NCBI GenBank assembly: GCA_030039695.1
Contig: JASHVB010000132.1
Span: 1 to 22,834, forward strand
DNA from: Acetobacteraceae bacterium
GTDB lineage: Bacteria; Pseudomonadota; Alphaproteobacteria; Acetobacterales; Acetobacteraceae
DNA: 22,834 nt
Reading direction: 5' to 3'
The notes beneath the pieces were generated by a model that did no database searches, had not been told where the DNA came from, and saw nothing but the letters and a program-made list of their open reading frames with translations. Positions 8,124 through 16,252 of this stretch are shown here, piece by piece (the first letter of the stretch is position 1; every line of letters begins with the position of its first letter). The translations under genes and the position numbers were made by a program.

Positions 8124-8861
8124 TCAGGCGGCCTCCGGCTCGCCGCCCAGATAGGCGTCTTGGATCGCAGCATTGCCCAGCAGGTCTGCGGCAGGCGCCG
8201 AGAGGACGATATGCCCGGACCGCAGGACGTAGCCATAGTGGGAAATCCGCAGTGCAAGGCTGGCGTTTTGTTCCACCATGAAGACCGATGTGCCCTCTGC
8301 GTTGATAGCCGAGATCAACTCCAGCACGCGATCCACATAGAGTGGCGACAGACCCATGGTCGGTTCGTCCATGCAGATCAATCTCGGCCGGCTCATGAGC
8401 GCGCGTGCCATGGCGACCATCTGTTGTTCGCCGCCGGACAGAGTGCCGGCGCGTTGAGCGATGCGCTCAGCCACTCTTGGAAAGAGTTCCAGCATCCTTT
8501 CATAGTCCTGGTGGATCGCGGCCCGGTCCCGCCGCCCATAGGCTCCCATCAGCAGGTTTTCGCGCACTGTCATCGCGGGGAACAGGCGCCGCGCTTCCGG
8601 CACCGAGGCAATGCCGCGACGAATAATCAGTGGCGTCGGCAACGCGGTGATGGTCTCACCCGCGAAACTCACGCTTCCACTGCGTGGCTTTACTAAGCCC
8701 AGGATGACCTTCATCGTGGTCGACTTGCCGCTGGCGTTACCACCCAGCAGGCAGACGACCTGACCGGCCTGAACCGTAAGGTTTAGGTCGAAATGTACCT
8801 GGACCGGGCCATAGAATGTGTTGATGCCCGATAGGCGCAGCAGCGCGGTGTCGTGCGTCAA
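8124..8861 (-). CDS. livF: Branched-chain amino acid-type ABC transporter ATP-binding protein LivF
   Basis: This is a 245-residue ATPase with Walker A GGNASGKST (40-48), signature LSGGEQQM (141-148), Walker B LICMDEP (161-167) and a VEQNASLALRIS segment around residue 196 typical of LivF. The Q-loop position holds E89 (SVPEARRLFP), a variation known in this subfamily. The Walker A loop has Ala-Ser where Gly-Ala is usual, which should still bind nucleotide. The start is a TTG at 8861 overlapping the livG stop as TTGA; no in-frame ATG or GTG fits. The rare start plus overlap implies translation coupled to livG. It is the last gene of the minus-strand Liv cluster. Confidence 0.93.
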   Translation of the reverse strand: MTHDTALLRLSGINTFYGPVQVHFDLNLTVQAGQVVCLLGGNASGKSTTMKVILGLVKPRSGSVSFAGETITALPTPLIIRRGIASVPEARRLFPAMTVRENLLMGAYGRRDRAAIHQDYERMLELFPRVAERIAQRAGTLSGGEQQMVAMARALMSRPRLICMDEPTMGLSPLYVDRVLELISAINAEGTSVFMVEQNASLALRISHYGYVLRSGHIVLSAPAADLLGNAAIQDAYLGGEPEAA

Positions 8862-9700
8862 GGCACACTTTCCGCAATGCGCGCGCGGTCGGTGCCGACG
8901 GCTGCATGACCGAGATAGGCTTCGATCACCCGCGGGTCCCGGCGCACGGTCTCGGGCGCGCCCTCGGCGATGGTACGACCGTTATCCAGCACCACAACGC
9001 GGTCGGACAGGCGCATCACCAGATCCAGCTTATGTTCAATCAGCAGAATGGTCTGGCTTTGCGCCTTCACGGTCTGAATGATCTGCAGCATTTCGTCGGT
9101 TTCGGTCTGATTCATCCCGGCGGTCGGTTCGTCCAGCAGCAGCAAGCGCGGCTGCAACATGAGGGCACGTGCGATCTCGACACGCCGGCGATTGGCATAC
9201 GACAGGGAAAAGGCAGGCTGATCCACCCACGGCGTCAGGCGGTCGCCGAACAACGTCAATATCTTCAGCGCTTGCTCTTTCAGACGTTGCGTCTCGGCGC
9301 GAACGTGGGGTGGACGTAACAGCCCCAACGCGAGTTCCGCCAGCGGCCCCAAACGTGGATGCGCGGCGGCGAGGCGCCGATGCGCCCCAATCAAGACGTT
9401 ATCCATGACGCTAAGGTTGGCAAACACACGCCCGTGCTGGAATGTGCGGGCAATGCCGAGCGACGCGATGCGTTCCGGCGTCAGGCCAGCGATCTGGTTT
9501 CCGTCCAGCAGAACATCGCCGGCGTCTGCACGGTCTTGGCCGGAGATCACATTGAACAACGTGGTTTTGCCGGCGCCGTTTGGGCCGATCACGCTGACCA
9601 GCTCCCCGGCGTCGACACGCAGTGTCACCCCGTCGACGGCGACAACCCCGCCGAACCGTCGCGTTACGTCGCTGACTTGCAGACGCGCCTGCGTCATCAT
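8858..9700 (-). CDS. livG: Branched-chain amino acid-type ABC transporter ATP-binding protein LivG
   Basis: The 280-residue ATPase begins at ATG 9700, directly adjoining the TAG stop of the permease gene (TAG followed immediately by ATGATG). Walker A is GPNGAGKTT (39-47), the Q-loop is RTFQHGRVF, the signature is LSYANRRR (166-173), Walker B is LLLLDEPTAGM (D190/E191), and the His switch is in LLIEHKLDLVM. LSYANRRR differs from the common LSYGxQRR of LivG but keeps Leu-Ser. LivG and LivF form the ATPase heterodimer below the fused permease. The C-terminal 20 or so residues extend past the usual EAYLG end. Confidence 0.93.
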   Translation of the reverse strand: MMTQARLQVSDVTRRFGGVVAVDGVTLRVDAGELVSVIGPNGAGKTTLFNVISGQDRADAGDVLLDGNQIAGLTPERIASLGIARTFQHGRVFANLSVMDNVLIGAHRRLAAAHPRLGPLAELALGLLRPPHVRAETQRLKEQALKILTLFGDRLTPWVDQPAFSLSYANRRRVEIARALMLQPRLLLLDEPTAGMNQTETDEMLQIIQTVKAQSQTILLIEHKLDLVMRLSDRVVVLDNGRTIAEGAPETVRRDPRVIEAYLGHAAVGTDRARIAESVP

Positions 9701-11530
9701 CTATACCGTGCCCAGAAGCCCCTGCGGGCGAAAGCGGATCAGCAGGAGCAAGACGATACCATAGATCAACACGCGGTATTCGGCGGTCGCGCGGAACACC
9801 TCGGGCAGGCCGACGAGCGCGACGGCCCCTAGCACCGCACCGGCGATGTTGCCGAGGCCGCCAAGGATCACCATGGTTAGCGCCAGGATCGAGATCTGCG
9901 AATCGAACGTCTCGTAGTTGATGTAGGAAAAGACATGCGCGGTCATAGCGCCGGAGATGCCGGCGAGCAGGCTACCGAACGCGAAGCCGAGGCCCTTGTA
10001 GCGGTTGAGTCCGATCCCGAATGCGCGCGCCGCCACATCGTCCTCCCGCACGGCCCGGAATGTGCGGCCGAGATGCGAGTTGAGTAACCGCCATTGCAGA
10101 AGGCCAAGCGCCGCCAGCGTCGCGAGGGAAACCCAGTAGATCGACTGCGCCGATTCGAAGGTCACATCGCCGAAGCCGAGCGGCGGGATGCCGGAGATGC
10201 CGATCGGTCCGCGGGTCAGGCTTTCCCAATTGAGGATGATCAGCGCGACGATCTCCCCCATGCCAAGCGTCGCGACGGAAACGTAGTGGCCGCGCAGACG
10301 AAATGCGGGAAACGCCAGCGCTGTGCCGAGGCCGGCCGTAATGATGCCGGCCAACAGGATCGCCGCCGCGACCGGCACACCAAGGTTCACGCTCAACAGC
10401 GACGATGCATAGGCGCCGATCGCCAGCAATCCTGCATGGCCAAGCGAAACCTGTCCGAGTGTTCCCGCGATCAGGGTCAAGCTGAGGGCAAGCAGCCCGT
10501 ACAGCCATGCGTTGGCCAGGACCTGAAGCACGTAAGCCGACACGCCGGTGAACGGCAATGCTGCCGCGATTGCCAGCGCGGTAACGACACTCCAGCGCGG
10601 TATCTCGATGGGGCGGCTGGGCGCGACGAATGTGCCGGTTAGCGGCTCAGGCGGTAGGGTGCGGCGCCGTGCGAACAACCCTTCCGGCCGTAATGCCAGG
10701 ATCAACAGCAGTACGCTGAAGGCGAAGAGATTGCGATAATCGGCACCAAACCATGCGACACCAAAGCTCTCGATTAGGCCCAGCAGCAAGGAACCAGCCA
10801 CGGCACCCGGCACGTTGCCCATGCCGCCGATCACCAAGGCCACCACACCCTTAAGCGTTGCCTGGAAACTCATACCAGGATCGATATGGTTGTAGTACAT
10901 ACCGACCAGCAGGCCGCTCAGTCCGCCCAGCGCCGAGGCGACGGCAAAGACGGTGGCGTTTACCTTGTTTGCATCCACCCCCATCTGCATGGCGGCTTCG
11001 CGGTCCTGCGCCGTGGCGCGCACCGCCCAGCCGAGCTTGGTGAAGCGCAGGAAGCAAAACAATACGGCGGCACTGACCAGGCCGGCGGCAGCGATCAGAA
11101 TGTCGAGGGCTCCGACGGTGCCGCCGCCGATCTGCCAGCGCCAGTTTGGCAAGGCGCTTGGCAGCGATCGTGGGTCTGGACTGCCCAGAATCTGCACGAG
11201 CTGGTCCAGCACCAGTCCGATGCCGATAGTGGCGAGCAAGGGTGCGATCCGTGCGGTGCCGGCGAGCGGGCGCAGACCGATCCGCTCGATGACAACGCCG
11301 AGCACGCCGCAGCCGATCAGTACAATGAGCATGGTCACTGGCAGCGGCGTGTGCAGGTAGAACAAGCACGCCCAGCCGATATAGGCGCCGACCGTGTAGA
11401 CCGATCCGTGCGCGAAATTGATCAGGTGAGAGACGCCGAAGATCAACGCCAGGCCGACCGCCAGCAGCGCATAGATATTGCCAAGGATGATGCCATCGAT
11501 GGCATAGTCGAACACCGAGCCTAGGCTCAT
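9701..11530 (-). CDS. livHM: Fused branched-chain amino acid-type ABC permease (LivH-LivM)
   Basis: A single 609-residue frame contains both permease subunits. The LivH half (about 1-290) starts DYAIDGIILGNIYALLAVGL and contains FGVSHLINFAHGS; it ends LLLILALRPEGLF. A hydrophilic linker follows (about 288-312). The LivM half (about 313-609) contains GQVSLGHAGLLAIGAYASS and FRLRGHYVSVATLGMGEI, and ends LLIRFRPQGLLG. Each half keeps its cytoplasmic coupling loop (RATAQDREAAMQMGVD near 171-186; RAVREDDVAARAFGIG near 493-508). No stop or frame change lies between the halves. The start is placed at ATG 11530, where the homology begins; an upstream in-frame start at 11605 would overlap the binding-protein gene. 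It forms the whole membrane channel of a hydrophobic-amino-acid or amide-type importer. Confidence 0.93.
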   Translation of the reverse strand: MSLGSVFDYAIDGIILGNIYALLAVGLALIFGVSHLINFAHGSVYTVGAYIGWACLFYLHTPLPVTMLIVLIGCGVLGVVIERIGLRPLAGTARIAPLLATIGIGLVLDQLVQILGSPDPRSLPSALPNWRWQIGGGTVGALDILIAAAGLVSAAVLFCFLRFTKLGWAVRATAQDREAAMQMGVDANKVNATVFAVASALGGLSGLLVGMYYNHIDPGMSFQATLKGVVALVIGGMGNVPGAVAGSLLLGLIESFGVAWFGADYRNLFAFSVLLLILALRPEGLFARRRTLPPEPLTGTFVAPSRPIEIPRWSVVTALAIAAALPFTGVSAYVLQVLANAWLYGLLALSLTLIAGTLGQVSLGHAGLLAIGAYASSLLSVNLGVPVAAAILLAGIITAGLGTALAFPAFRLRGHYVSVATLGMGEIVALIILNWESLTRGPIGISGIPPLGFGDVTFESAQSIYWVSLATLAALGLLQWRLLNSHLGRTFRAVREDDVAARAFGIGLNRYKGLGFAFGSLLAGISGAMTAHVFSYINYETFDSQISILALTMVILGGLGNIAGAVLGAVALVGLPEVFRATAEYRVLIYGIVLLLLIRFRPQGLLGTV

Positions 11531-11561
11531 GGCCAAAATACCCGCTGGCGGCGTTCGATGG

Positions 11562-12707
11562 TCAAGCCGGCTTGATCTTGCCGTCCCACGGGACGAACTG
11601 ACCATTGCGGACGATCAGATGGACGTATTGCGGGTTGGCGACGCGGCGTGTCACCGGGTTAAAGGCGATTTTGCCAAAGATCACGCTGGGAACGTCCTTC
11701 ACCTTGGCAAAACCGGCGTGGACCGCTGGCCGGGTCGCGCCGAACTGGTTAATTACAGACTGCGCGACGGTCATCGCGTCATAAGAGTAGGCGTTGAAGG
11801 CATCAGGGTCCTTGCCGTACTTTACCCTGAACCGTGCGACGAAGCTTCGCACCTCCGGCCGCGGGCTGAGCGGCGAGAAGGGGGAGTGGGTATAAAGCCC
11901 GTTCACGGCATCGCCGCCGAGCTCGATCAATTTCGGCGAGTAGATTGAACTGGCGGCGACCAATGGTTGCTTCAATCCTTGATCGCGAACTTGCCGCGCG
12001 ATCAGCGCGACGTCGTTGTAATAGCCGATCAGGACAATGCCGGTCGGCGCGGCGTCGCGTACGCGGATGAGCGTCGGGCGGAAGTCCTTCTCGTCCGGCA
12101 AGTAGCCTTCCACGTCGACAACAGTGCCGCCGTTGGCCTTGGCCGCCTTGACGAACAATTCGCTGCTGGTGCGGCCCCAGTCGGTGTTGAGATGCAGCAC
12201 GGCGAGCTTCGACAGCCCCAAGTCCTTTATCGCATATTCGGCAAGTTTCGGTTGCTCATCGGCTTGGCTGATTGCGGTGCTCCACATGCAATCGCCGCCT
12301 TTGGTGAAGTCGGGATGCGAATTGGTGAAGCCGAACTGCACCAGGCCGGCGCGCTGGTAGATAGGCGATGCCGCCATCGAAGCGGGTGAGGAGAAGTCCC
12401 CCAGTTCCAGGATGATGCGCGGGTCGGCGGTGAATTTCTGGGCAATAGCGACTGCCTGGCGGGGATCGGATTGGCTGTCCTCGAATTGGTATTGCAGCCG
12501 GCGATTGCCGGCCTTGTGCCCGGTGGTGTCCAGCGCGAGGTCGAAACCCTCCTTCCACTGCGCGCCGTACTGGGCGTTCGGGCCGGTCAACGGACCGCTG
12601 ATGCCAACGATGATCGGATCGGGCGACTGCGCCTTAACGCTGCCGGCAAGGCCGATCGCACCAACAGCGACAGCGTTGCCAAGCAAGGCACGGCGGGTAA
12701 CGGTCAT
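11562..12707 (-). CDS. livK: Branched-chain amino acid-type (HAAT) ABC transporter substrate-binding protein
   Basis: ATG 12707 is preceded by AAGGAAGG and gives 381 residues. A Tat-like signal TRRALLGNAVAVGAIGLAG leads to a likely cleavage after VKA. The mature protein is a Leu/Ile/Val-type (Peripla_BP_6) binding protein: PIIVGISGPLTGPNAQYG, DSQSDPRQAVAIAQKF, ILELGDFSSPASMAASPIYQ, and a second lobe with KLAVLHLNTDWGRTSSELFV and YSYDAMTVAQSVINQ. It is the first gene of the minus-strand cluster, 31 bases before the fused permease gene. HAAT binding proteins bind branched-chain or other amino acids, amides, urea or aromatic acids, so the ligand is open. Confidence 0.93.
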   Translation of the reverse strand: MTVTRRALLGNAVAVGAIGLAGSVKAQSPDPIIVGISGPLTGPNAQYGAQWKEGFDLALDTTGHKAGNRRLQYQFEDSQSDPRQAVAIAQKFTADPRIILELGDFSSPASMAASPIYQRAGLVQFGFTNSHPDFTKGGDCMWSTAISQADEQPKLAEYAIKDLGLSKLAVLHLNTDWGRTSSELFVKAAKANGGTVVDVEGYLPDEKDFRPTLIRVRDAAPTGIVLIGYYNDVALIARQVRDQGLKQPLVAASSIYSPKLIELGGDAVNGLYTHSPFSPLSPRPEVRSFVARFRVKYGKDPDAFNAYSYDAMTVAQSVINQFGATRPAVHAGFAKVKDVPSVIFGKIAFNPVTRRVANPQYVHLIVRNGQFVPWDGKIKPA

Positions 12708-12779
12708 CGGACCTTCCTTGTCCCGGGGACGAATAGATGCCCGACCGCAATCCGGCATCGCGATGAGGTTGCCAAGCGT

Positions 12780-12840
12780 CATACAAGTGTCAACCGTAAA
12801 ATACGTGATCGCGTAGTTACTAACGATAATCCACGTTTGT
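12780..12840 (-). promoter_or_regulatory. AT-rich upstream control region of the Liv cluster, with a small palindrome
   Basis: This AT-rich patch sits 75-130 bases before the binding-protein start. It contains a TTGACA on the minus strand (12793-12788), though no good -10 follows at 16-18 bases. It also has the palindrome TAGTTACTA (12814-12822), which fits the loose TNGT-n-ACNA pattern bound by FadR-type GntR regulators. No such regulator gene is in the window. The region is likely the operon promoter by position, but its exact elements are not resolved. Confidence 0.3.
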
Positions 12841-13558
12841 GTCAAGGGACCGTGCGCTCCACGGCCGTGGAGCGTCGCGCGCCGGCCGGCTGGATGGCCG
12901 GAGGATCCTATGCAGGCCGGATATGCCACGCTGAACGGACGTCATAGAGGACCTGACCTGGCGTTGGCCACCATTGACGATCTCGTCGTGGATGTCGGCG
13001 AGGGTCGGGCTGCCGCCGCCGCGGCCCATCGCGCGCTTGGCTTTGATCTCGCCGGGCGTGTCCCATCGATTCGCGTCGATCGTCGACGGCATCGATTCTT
13101 CGTTGCGTCACCTATGCAACCTGAACGGTATCCATCATGTTGTACCATCTCATCATTCGCGCAAAGCTGAGAATCTGTGCCTGCGGTCGTTCCTAACATC
13201 GTCCACCGCTTTCATACCGACCGACAGCCGAAGCAAGGCGTCCTCTATACCCGAGCCGGGTCGCGCGTCCGGCTCATGCCTGCGTGCGTCACGGTGGGTA
13301 GGTGGACGATCAGGCTTTCGATTCGCCTGACCGACTTTGCGTGTATAAACACGCTGAGCGCATGGACAGAGCGGCGAGCCACGACGATCTGAGTACCAGC
13401 GGTCATTGAAGGGCGGGTCACTCGACCGCTTGGCCGCTCGTGTCCGGCAATGAGGGCCCGGCTGTATAACAAATCCGCCCGTCACGTGGATACCGACGAA
13501 GTTTCTCGGCCCGAATGCCTGCCAGCTGTCGCCGGGGATGCTACACATAGCGATCGTC
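12841..13558. other. Long region without a recognisable gene
   Basis: About 720 bases between the Liv control region and the broken binding-protein gene hold only short overlapping frames with Arg/Pro/Ser-rich, low-information translations. No ribosome binding site or family motif could be recognised on either strand. Given the decayed genes next to it, this is probably eroded former coding sequence, but nothing can be identified. Confidence 0.4.
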
Positions 13559-14309
13559 TCAACCGGCGGCGGCAGAGTCCGCCTGTGCCGGAAGCTCAGG
13601 AAAGAACACGTCCCGCCATGACGTGGGGAGCGTGGCGATTTGACCAGTGCGGTACTGGAACTTCACCAAGGCCATCACTCTGCGGCGTCGTCGTGTAACG
13701 GATACGCGGATCGCGCAACAGCCTTTCGATAAAGTCTACGCTCAGATTGGACCGCTGTGCCTTGATGTAGAGCTGGGCGGCGCTGTGTGGCTCGGCGGCG
13801 ATGAAGTCACGGATCGTGGTAGCGCCCCACCGGTTGGTGACTGGGTCCGACGGCACCGAGGCCAAGGCTGCGACGGCCTTGATGCGTAGATTTCTTCGCG
13901 AGTGGTCCCAGGCGATCAGGCTCGGCGGCACGTGAGCCGCACCAAAGTCGCGGCCGCCCGAGATCAGCGCGTCATTCGTCGCGACGCCGCCGCTGAACTG
14001 TCGCCAACTTACCTGCGGCACTGGGGGGTGCGCCGCCCGTGCGGCCGCCTCGATCAGCCGTTGCTCCTGCATCACCAGCAACGGCAGATAGATGACGCCG
14101 AATTGTGTTGCCCGGCGAAGTTGCGGTGCCTGGCTGGCGGCCGAGCGCGATGGACGGAGGATCGCCGGCATCCCCAACATGGCTGACGTCGCCATGACCA
14201 ATCGCCGGCGGGAGGGCCCCGCTGGCACATTCGTTACCTTACCAAATCGGTCTATGACGTCTGCAACCACAGACGGGGCACTTGACCCGACAATGCCTGG
14301 AGAGATCAC
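13559..14309 (-). pseudogene. NitT/TauT-type (TauA-like) substrate-binding protein relic: internal deletion and frameshift
   Basis: The frame opens at about 14309 (GTG; an ATG lies at 14195) with a Tat-like SRRRLVMATSAMLGMP signal. It continues as a family N-lobe: QFGVIYLPLLVMQEQRLIEA, WRQFSGGVATNDALISGG, DFGAAHVPPSLIAWD and KAVAALASVP. At about 13800 it jumps from TTIRDF straight into the C-terminal helices (IAAEPHSAAQLYIKAQ, then FIERLLRDPRIRYTTTPQ), so roughly 110-120 residues, including most of the second lobe, are missing in frame. At about 13680 a one-base shift throws the frame out. The neighbouring frame carries the expected end (VMALVKFQYRTGQIATLPT, then SWRDVFFPEL) to a TGA at 13561-13559. 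The gene is therefore broken twice and cannot give a working binding protein. It may be a former partner of a sulfonate transporter; no permease or ATPase remnant is visible nearby. Confidence 0.78.
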
Positions 14310-14523
14310 CGGTAGGCTCCTAAAGCTGCTCGCAGACAGCTATCCTGAAGCCGAGACGGTGGCGATTGAACACGCTCGGGTATTGCGGCGGGCCTATCCG
14401 GATGACTATGACTCGATGATGGAGGGGATCCGGAATTATGACCTGGACACCGCTTAGCGTATCCTTGACAGCGTCAGAGCCAAACAATTGACGGCACCGG
14501 CCGACGCCCAGACCGCGACCTGA
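14293..14523 (+). pseudogene. 3' stub of a probable hybrid histidine kinase, interrupted by an amber codon
   Basis: From ATG 14293 the frame reads GEITGRLLKLLADSYPEAE, then HARVLRRAYPDDYDSMMEG and IRNYDLDTA to a TAG at 14455. It continues in the same frame as RILDSVRAKQLTAP to a TGA at 14521. The pattern (R-L-x-x-L-L-A-D-x-x-x-E-A ... R-A ... D-Y ... I-x-N-Y-D-x-x-x-A-L) resembles the C-terminal helical tail of hybrid sensor kinases that follows the last receiver domain. The TGA shares a base with a downstream ATG (TGATG at 14521-14525), a classic coupled junction with the receiver/HD-GYP gene. That supports the TGA being the original stop and the TAG being a later nonsense mutation. The 5' part of the kinase is gone; the oppositely oriented binding-protein relic begins where it should continue. 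The family call is inference. Confidence 0.5.
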
Positions 14524-14555
14524 TGCAGGGCGCCTCGCGAGAGAGGGACAAACGA

Positions 14556-15722
14556 ATGAGCATCGAGCCCAGCCTGGAGCGTCCGGTTATTCTTATTGTG
14601 GATGACACGCCCCACAACCTCAAGCTCATGTGTGACCTACTCAAGGGCCGCTACCGGTTGAAGGTCGCCAATGCCGGGGAGCAGGCGCTCGTGGTCGCCC
14701 GCTCCGATCCTCCTCCGGACCTTATTCTACTCGATGTCATGATACCTGCTATGGACGCATACGAAGTGTGCCGGCGCCTCAAGCAGGAGCCGTTCACGCG
14801 AGACATTCCCGTGATCTTCTTGACCGCCAAAACTGACACGGCAGATGAGGAGATGGGTCTGCAGCTCGGTGCGGTCGACTACATCACCAAGCCAATCAGC
14901 CCGCCCATCGTACTCGCCCGAGTCGAGACACATCTAAGGCTCAAGGCCAGCGCCGATTTCCTCCGTGACAAGGCGGCCGTTCTGGAGCAGCAGGTCGCTG
15001 AACGGACTCGGGAAATCATAGCGGTCCAGGACGCAACCATCCTGGCGCTCGTATCGCTCGCTGAAACACGGGACCTGGACACCGGCAACCATATCCGGCG
15101 GACTCAGCATTATGTTCGGGTTTTGGCCGAGCACCTGCACAATCATCCGCGTTTCGCCAGTACGTTGACCGACGCGTATATCACGACCCTTTTTAAGTCG
15201 GCGCCGCTGCACGACATAGGCAAGGTCGGGATCCCAGATCGAATCCTGCTGAAGCCCGGCAAGTTCGAGCCGGACGAACTGGAAATCATGAAGACCCACA
15301 CGGTGCTAGGGCGGGAAACCATCGAACACGCCGAGCGAGAGCTTGGGATCGAGGTAGGCTTCCTGAGGTGCGCCAAAGAGATCGCCCAAAATCATCATGA
15401 GAAATGGAACGGGAGCGGCTACCCCAATGGGATTGGCGGCGACGAGATTCCGATCTGCGCCCGGCTCATGGCGGTCGCAGACGTTTACGATGCCCTCATC
15501 AGCCATCGCGTTTACAAGGAGGGGATGAGCCACGAGGCGGCCGCCGAGATCATCGTGGGTGGCAGGGGAGGCCACTTCGACCCAGACGTCGTGGCTGCGT
15601 TCCAGGCCACCAGCCCACAGCTCCAGGCTATAGCGCTAAGATACGGGGACTCCGATTCAGACATCCAGAACAAGCGAGAGACCGTGGAGCAGCTCCTCGG
15701 GACCAAGCTGCCAACCGCTTGA
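14556..15722 (+). CDS. RpfG-like response regulator: receiver domain plus HD-GYP c-di-GMP phosphodiesterase
   Basis: ATG 14556 has AGAGAGGGA 8 bases upstream and gives 388 residues; an ATG at 14523, coupled to the upstream stop, would add 11. The receiver domain (about 10-128) has the acidic pair D16/D17, phospho-acceptor D60 in LILLDVMIP, T90 and K112. The usual GMDGY is AMDAY here. A coiled coil (about 130-160) leads to the HD-GYP domain: H219/D220 in LHDIGKVGIPDRIL, the KPG-to-MKTH segment, and HHEKWNGSGYP (GYP 288-290), followed by ICARLMAVADVYDAL. All metal-binding residues I can check are present, so it should hydrolyse c-di-GMP under phosphorylation control. Its cognate kinase was probably the gene reduced to a stub immediately upstream, leaving this regulator an orphan locally. 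Confidence 0.93.
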   Translation: MSIEPSLERPVILIVDDTPHNLKLMCDLLKGRYRLKVANAGEQALVVARSDPPPDLILLDVMIPAMDAYEVCRRLKQEPFTRDIPVIFLTAKTDTADEEMGLQLGAVDYITKPISPPIVLARVETHLRLKASADFLRDKAAVLEQQVAERTREIIAVQDATILALVSLAETRDLDTGNHIRRTQHYVRVLAEHLHNHPRFASTLTDAYITTLFKSAPLHDIGKVGIPDRILLKPGKFEPDELEIMKTHTVLGRETIEHAERELGIEVGFLRCAKEIAQNHHEKWNGSGYPNGIGGDEIPICARLMAVADVYDALISHRVYKEGMSHEAAAEIIVGGRGGHFDPDVVAAFQATSPQLQAIALRYGDSDSDIQNKRETVEQLLGTKLPTA

Positions 15723-16252
15723 TCCACCGGCAACGCGCCTCTCCAAGCTACAAGTGGCCTGGCGTTGGGCGTTGTCGATGCGGGATCGGCCAGGCGATCC
15801 ACAGCGTCGGCGGCAATCACGACATCTCCGCTCGCAGGATTCTTTTGGCGGCGGTTGTCGGCTAGGCGCTCTATCGGACAGGTTGTCGGGGAGTCACTCA
15901 TTGAGAGTGATGATCGGGTGGCGATCGTTGGCAACAGGGTGAAGTACGTTGGGTGGATAGGCTTCCGTGTTGTGATCCGATTGAGTCCGGCTGTCCGCTG
16001 TGGGTTGCTGATATGGCCCGCTATCTCCTACTGGGCGACGAAAAGGCTGACTCTTCGAGGACGCCCAAATCAAACCGAATCCGCAGAAATCCTGCACCGT
16101 ATCGCCGAGCGAATTCATAAGCACCACTGCTGGTACGACCAGTCTGGCGACGCCGGGTAGCACCGACAATGTTGCGCGAGCCCTTGTCTCCTATTCAGCG
16201 TTCCCGCGATCATGCGATGAAAGCGATGCACCGTAGCCCCAAGGGTTACGAC
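15723..16252. other. Region without a supported gene
   Basis: About 530 bases after the HD-GYP gene carry overlapping short frames on both strands. The longest is a plus-strand frame at 15765-16160. None shows a good ribosome binding site or a family motif, and codon third positions do not show the strong G/C bias of the intact genes. No hairpin terminator with a U-run was found after 15722. Confidence 0.4.

Noticed and set aside
12708..12929. 74-codon N-terminal extension of the Liv binding protein
   Set aside because: The Tat-like signal peptide starts at 12707 with a strong ribosome binding site directly before it; the extension covers the AT-rich control region.
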